Origin: Jacaranda mimosifolia
Lineage: Eukaryota > Streptophyta > Magnoliopsida > Lamiales > Bignoniaceae
DNA length: 64,000 bases
Assembly: GCA_018894105.1 (NCBI GenBank)
Contig: CM032126.1
Coordinates: 12,799,001-12,863,000, forward strand
Direction of reading: 5' to 3'
Part shown: one piece after another, positions 59,134-64,000 of the stretch
How the letters are laid out: each line of letters opens with the position of its first letter
Position numbering within the stretch: the first letter of the stretch is position 1
The notes under the pieces: model-generated
Database searches by the model: none
Told to the model about the DNA's origin: nothing
What the model saw: the letters and a program-made list of their open reading frames with translations, nothing else
Program-made: the position numbers and the translations under genes

Positions 59134-62100
59134 TGTAGTGCCCCATCAAAGAAGTGCTTGCTTTAGGCTGGGGAGCTACTCCAAACTTATTTACAAAAAT
59201 TCATAAAAAATATGCACCCTAAAATATTTAATGTAAATAACTCCATATCAACCCAAAATACCACTCATTTTCACATGCTACTCGTTAGCACTTAATTCAT
59301 TATGCCACTAGACAAATTATCTTAATAAACATTAGCAAAAAAAACCCATAGACACAAAATATTTACATATAGTATGATAGTTTCAAGCTTACATATCCAA
59401 TCTTAACATTTCAAGTCTGGAGGTTATGTATAGCTAGCAGCTAGTTACAAAACTATTTACATTAGTCCTAAGCAACCCTATCTAGGAAAAAGAACCAAGA
59501 AATATACAAGAGGTATAAGTCCTAAGGACTTAGTGAGGTGTCAGAGACAGGAAAAGGCATTTAAATACTAAAATCATCAAACTATCATTAGAAAAACTCA
59601 TTCAAACCGAAATCAGCAAAAATAGTTGACAAGAATTTGAATCGATCATGTAAGACTCATATAGCATGAGAACAAAGATAGCAACATAAATTTAACAACA
59701 CAAATGACTAAATAGAACTCATCAATAAGGATTAAGGTCAAACAATTAGAAGAGACTGTTGGCGATCTCCAACTTTGTGACTGCCCAGAACATATAATTA
59801 TGGATTCCTTATTCTTCCATTTTTTGAGTGATTAGCTCGGCATAGCAAATACATACATTTAGCATGGACGAATGCATGTCGATCCCTTGCTCACAAATAA
59901 TTAATCTCCAACTACCTGTGAGATAAGATCATTAATGGGTACTAGTTTAAAAGACTAGCCACCATCGGTCTATTTTGCCCTGTCATCTTTCCATTCGCAG
60001 TCTCAGGCTCAACTTCCCATGGGCATCCCCAAGGGTCTTATTAACAACTAAATACAACAGCAGAATCATATTTCAAAACAATTGGCGGTGAACAAATCTA
60101 AACACAAGGCAACATGACTCAAATCGCATAACATATCAGTCGACACGACTGTATCAACTTCTCAGAATAGTAATAAAACTAGTTTCAAAATTGGCCAGCA
60201 AGACTAAAGGATGCAAGACAACCAACATAACAAATTCAAGAAATAACAAATCAATCGGTTGACAAGCCCGTTCGAATAACAGTGTAGGATAACGAGTTCG
60301 GTAAATGGTAAAATAATAAGTCTACAAAATCATTTCAATGATAGTTCAGCAAGGAAAGATCATTATTTCCATATTCAGCCTGTAAGGCCAAAGAATATAG
60401 AAAAGTAAGGTAATCATTAGAACTCAACAGAGAGACTCAAATGTCATGAGAGGTATGGACAAGTCAAAGAGTGAATGAACAAATCGATACTCAAAACATA
60501 TATATTCTTTTACCATCAAGAATACGAATTATAACCTCACCTTAGTCTCAACAACAATGCTACTAGTCCTCTGCTACTTAGGAAGATTTGTGTCCTCGTC
60601 ACCCTTTTCAATAAAATGCGAATAAACATCAATATGATTATCTAGCATTTCTTTAACTGTAACTACGATTAATGATGTGTTTTAATGATATTAGTTCCCT
60701 TAAGTCTTGCGCAACATCTTGACTATTTTAATTCATGATCTATATCTCATACGATTCTATTTTGCTATAGCATACATTTGGTTCGATTACATAATTAAGG
60801 TTTTATTCTAAAAAAAACTCAGTAATCGATTTCCTAAATAGGCTACTGTAGTTAAATGATAGTTGTGAAGCGGTTTATCAATTTCGGATCAAATATCATT
60901 TTTACTCATAATATCTAATTTAATGTGCTAAGCTTATAATTACTAAATTTAGATCATCCTTATGAATTTTACATATTTTTCTGACAATAATCAATCTAGA
61001 TAAATATTATACAATTGAGATGTTTTAAATACACCAACTAACATAATTAACGATAACTAAACTCTTATTAATGGTGTGAGTCCACATATCACTTGTAATC
61101 AAATTTAATGTCCAATCATTTAGTGTAAAATTGCATAGTTTGGTCCAATCAACTCATATTGACATTAGAAATTAGCCTAACAATTCAATCAAATTAAATC
61201 AAAAATCAATTAACCGGTTAATCAGAGTTTTACCTAAATTGACCAAGCTTGAAGTCAATTCATGGTGCAAAACCCATCTGCATGCACTTGGATTGTCACC
61301 CCGAACAATCTGCCTTGAAGTTGCCAAACTGCCGTCGCATACCGCTGTTGAAATTCAGAGTTAATTACACTCATAGGATTACCTTAATGTGAGGAATAAA
61401 ACCCCTCGACCAATTTCTGAATTAGATATCAAATGTCCTGTCAATTGCTTCCAAAACTGCGAACTCCACCACTGGCTACAGCCACACAATTTCTCAAATT
61501 CCTCGTTCGCTAGTGACCAAAATTGAAATTTGAAGCTACCAACCTACTGTACTACTCAAGCCAATTGGTTTGCACCCCTTGGTCATGCCCAACAACTGCC
61601 GAAAGTAAGCTTCACTCTATCGCCATCATTCGCCATGTTCAATTGTTCGTTGCCACTCAACCACCATGTGTTCCTAAGGGAAATGGGTACCACTATATTT
61701 ATCTCATCAAGAGGAAAAAGATGGTGGATCTATTTTTGAGATTCGCCAACTCTAATGAACGATGGTAGAAAAAGAGTGTGACGAGTTGCATCTGAGAATT
61801 TGAAGAAAAATAGGGGAAGTTGTTTATATATATATTTTCCAAGTTTCAAAATTTTCAATTTGACCCCTAAAGGTTTTTTCCATCTTTCAGTTCAATCCTT
61901 GCAGTGCCTCACTTAGACCATCATATCTTGCAATTTAATCCTTAGTCTTTTACTTTTTACGTATTGGCCCCACGAATTTCTTTAACCCTTGCAATTAAGT
62001 CTCGTTTGATTAACTTTCTAGTTCCTCAGTTCTTGATATTACAGGGAGACCTTATGAAATTTTTAAATGCAATACTTTTGATCCTCTATTGATTTTTATT

Positions 62101-62194
62101 GTTATTGTTCTCTTAAAATTTTAATTTTAATTATTTGAAAAAATTCACCATTTTCAAAGAGTTTTCCCATATTCAAAATTTTAGGGGTGTTACA
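59134..62194 (-). repeat. 3' LTR of the minus-strand long-LTR element
   Basis: Reversed, it starts TGTAACACCCCTAAAATTTT and ends gatggggcactaca. Shared landmarks with the LARD LTR include the gatgccc.tgggaagttg segment, the ctagtacccat segment and the gatcg...atgc segment (59870-60030, reversed). It is more diverged from the LARD LTRs than they are from each other. ORFs inside (61523-61768 and its overlap) look like shadows. Confidence 0.85.
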
Positions 62195-62208
62195 ATCCTC
62201 CCTCTTTA
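62195..62208 (-). promoter_or_regulatory. Polypurine tract of the minus-strand element
   Basis: Reversed, it reads taaagagggaggat directly before TGTAACACCCC, very like the LARD tract aaggggggaggat. Confidence 0.85.
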
Positions 62209-62569
62209 AAAGAATCTAGTCCCCAGATTCACATACACAAATAGAAGATCTTTGGGCAATACTGGCACATATAACACTCTTGTTCCCATATTGCCTCAAC
62301 CATATTGTGAGTTCTTCCACTATTACGATATACTTCCATATTGTAAATTCAGTTTTGGTAAGAAATGATATATATATATAAATTGAATCACTAAAGGTAT
62401 AATAAGCTTTATTGGTAATATTATGGGTGTAAAGTCCTATTTTCCCCCACATTATCTAAGTTTAGGATGTTTTTTCTAGTCAATGCATAAGTGCAGGCCC
62501 ACATCTGGTCTCTCACTAGTTTCCATTTTTGCTTCCCTTTACCATAGGCACCCTTAGTGCGGAATAAGG

Positions 62570-63480
62570 GCAGTCTTTGATGCAATGCTGATTGCTACCA
62601 CACATTATGCATCTTCCTAACTTTCTCCAGCATTCATACTCTGCCACCATAAAATCCACAACCCTTCGCTAGTGTTTCCTGCATATGCTATCTTTTCCAT
62701 TGAATAAGGGCACTGGCTAGACATTCCAAATTAGACCTTTGTTCATTTCCTGCCTGAATCACTTTTCCCACCAATAGCGATTCTAGGTTCAAAAGCTTTC
62801 TATCACTTGGCATTCTTCTTATCTGCATACACCTCAGAGATTCTTGCTCCACCTGCAAGGCTTTCTTTAAAATTTCCTTGAAGTTAGACTGTTCATAAAG
62901 CATAACAGCCTATCGTATTTCAGATCTTAGTCCTTTAACAAATTTCTCTGTCCTACATCCATTTTCTCTCAGAGCCTATGATGTGTACCGAATCAATCTA
63001 CTTAACCTAGCTTTATACTACCATATTGTCATCTCTCTTTACCTCAAATTCTTGTCCCTGGGTATTTCTCACTTCTTGCGGTATGAATCTATCCATAAAT
63101 TCCCATGCGACTTTTTTGCATGTATAAGGTATTTACTTATGTTCCCATCATTGACTCACCAAGGCCCACCATTGGTAGTAGCTATTTCCAATAGATAAAT
63201 AATGACATAAACTTGAAATCATTAGGGTAACCTAACATCTAGAAAATATCTTCAATCTCCTTGATCCATGCTCTCGCCTTTTGGTGATATGATTCATCCA
63301 TAAACATTGGGAGTGGAACCTAATGAAGTGTGCTAGAGTTCCAAACTTCAGAGGCTCTTCATTTTCCTTAGGATTATTTGTCTAACTTTGTTGTTGATGG
63401 ATTTGTATAAATTGTTGTCACATTGTAGCCATCCATTATAAAATATGTCCTCCTGTAGCTAGATCCACTAGTGGGTCTCA
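62570..63480 (-). pseudogene. Chromovirus-type gag with CCHC knuckle
   Basis: Gag packages element RNA. On the minus strand the capsid wording is HQKARAWIKEIEDIF (about 63295-63245) and LGYPNDFKF, then ATTNGGPWW near 63180-63150. IPQEVRNTQGQEFEVKRDD follows near 63090-63040, then FVKGLRSEIRQAVMLYEQSN (62945-62885), open to 62688. The zinc knuckle CIMCGSNQHCIKDC (62611 down to 62570) fits CX2CX4HX4C exactly. Frameshifts and stops separate the pieces, so no full protein is made. What follows the knuckle is the element's 3' end, not protease. It could not now supply the LARD, but its intact ancestors or relatives could have; that is inference. Confidence 0.82.
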
Positions 63481-64000
63481 TGTCATTTCCTTAATACTTA
63501 TTGGACACATTTATTTCGAAGTATCCTCCTTTGGATTTTCTTGAATAAGAGAATCTGTTGGAGTTAGTTTTTGTGACTCCATTTAGTGGGCCACAAAACC
63601 TTTCAATTTTATAGGCCGCACTTATCTATAATTTTTAGTAAGAGGTTTATTAATGAGTACTCCATCTTTGTCAATTCTTATTGCATAAGATTCGAGATAC
63701 ATACATAATTTCCTAAACATAAGACATATTAGAACTCAATCAATTTTTAGGTTAGCATTAACATTAGATATTCCCCCTTTTTCCTACTTTTATTCTTCTG
63801 CATTTGGTGTTTATGAGATGGTTGCTAAGCTAACTGATAACATAGCCATTAACAAGAAGATCACACCTAAGTTTAAGATAGTTGTCATTCAATACATATT
63901 GATCCTAGCCACTACAATTATTGCTCCAAAAGCAATCTTGCTATATATATTTACATATATGTACGTACCTGGTGGCCTTTTCTCACAAATCTTTAATCTT
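63481..64000. other. Window edge, probably 5' part of the minus-strand element
   Basis: No gene is recognised. By position it should hold the start of gag or the 5' leader of the minus-strand element, but the translation is too decayed to place. Confidence 0.4.

Larger units (their letters stand above)
59134..64000 (-). mobile_element. Long-LTR Ty3/gypsy element, gag kept, pol absent
   Basis: On the minus strand the 3' LTR is 59134-62194, the purine tract 62195-62208, a short 3' stretch up to about 62560, then gag at 62570-63480. The remaining 5' part runs off the window at 64000. LTR ends (TGTAACACCCC and GGGGCACTACA), LTR length (3061 bp) and the pre-tract segment match the LARD-like element, so both belong to one lineage. 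In a complete gypsy element several kilobases of pol would lie between gag and the 3' end; here only about 350 bp do. The base pairs 59129-59133 (aaata) would be one copy of the target duplication. Confidence 0.82.

Noticed and set aside
61523..61768. Overlapping ORFs in the minus-strand element LTR
   Set aside because: They lie inside an LTR, antisense to the element, with no domain.
1..64000. tRNA, rRNA, organelle-derived insertions and endogenous viral sequences
   Set aside because: No cloverleaf-like genes, rRNA wording, chloroplast or mitochondrial gene wording, or pararetrovirus wording was recognised by eye. A database search would be needed to exclude short pieces.

Overview
This looks like plant nuclear DNA, probably a flowering plant: AT-rich, full of stops in all frames, and made almost wholly of plant-type transposable elements (Ty3/gypsy, Ty1/copia, PIF/Harbinger, CACTA, hAT-like) with plant-specific passengers such as the plant mobile domain (PMD). 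I see no intact host gene, no tRNA or rRNA gene and no CRISPR array. It reads as a gene-poor, pericentromere-like block of nested, mostly dead elements.

Layout: 1-535 is the integrase tail of a Tat-type gypsy element. 1668-3188 is a PIF/Harbinger-like non-autonomous element whose left end is duplicated in tandem. 4160-4450 is the only promoter-like stretch, with four CACGTG boxes. 5074-5616 is a hAT-like MITE. 5749-12150 is a Tat-type LTR element with gag and protease remnants, no reverse transcriptase or integrase, and two tandem-repeat blocks. 12457-13107 is a large fold-back element. 15985-18632 holds a duplicated repeat and two hAT-like elements, one with a perfect 8-bp target duplication. 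20170-20854 is a mini-CACTA element; 22231-22972 is a tandem-repeat block; 23830-24600 is an LTR-like copy.

25938-26925 is a PMD pseudogene. 28586-33370 is the body of a Ty1/copia element with a Tourist-like MITE in its gag. 37087-39032 is a two-gene PIF/Harbinger pair (transposase and Myb/SANT-like ORF), both broken. 39629-41645 is a 2-kb CACTA element of the same family as the short one. 45214-54633 is the most striking feature: a complete 9.4-kb LTR element with 3.1-kb LTRs, a 5-bp target duplication and a 3.2-kb core without recognisable genes. This is the LARD architecture. It sits inside a Myb/SANT-like pseudogene on the minus strand.

56290-59133 carries, on the minus strand, a GRF zinc finger, a gypsy gag pseudogene and that element's LTR. 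The LTR is cut at 59134 by a second long-LTR element on the minus strand (59134 to the window end). This second element is related to the LARD-like one and keeps a gag with a perfect CCHC knuckle, but lacks pol. The pair suggests a non-autonomous family and a decayed member of the lineage that could have supplied its proteins. That partnership is inference. The matching LTRs, primer site, purine tract and target duplication of the LARD-like element are read directly from the sequence.
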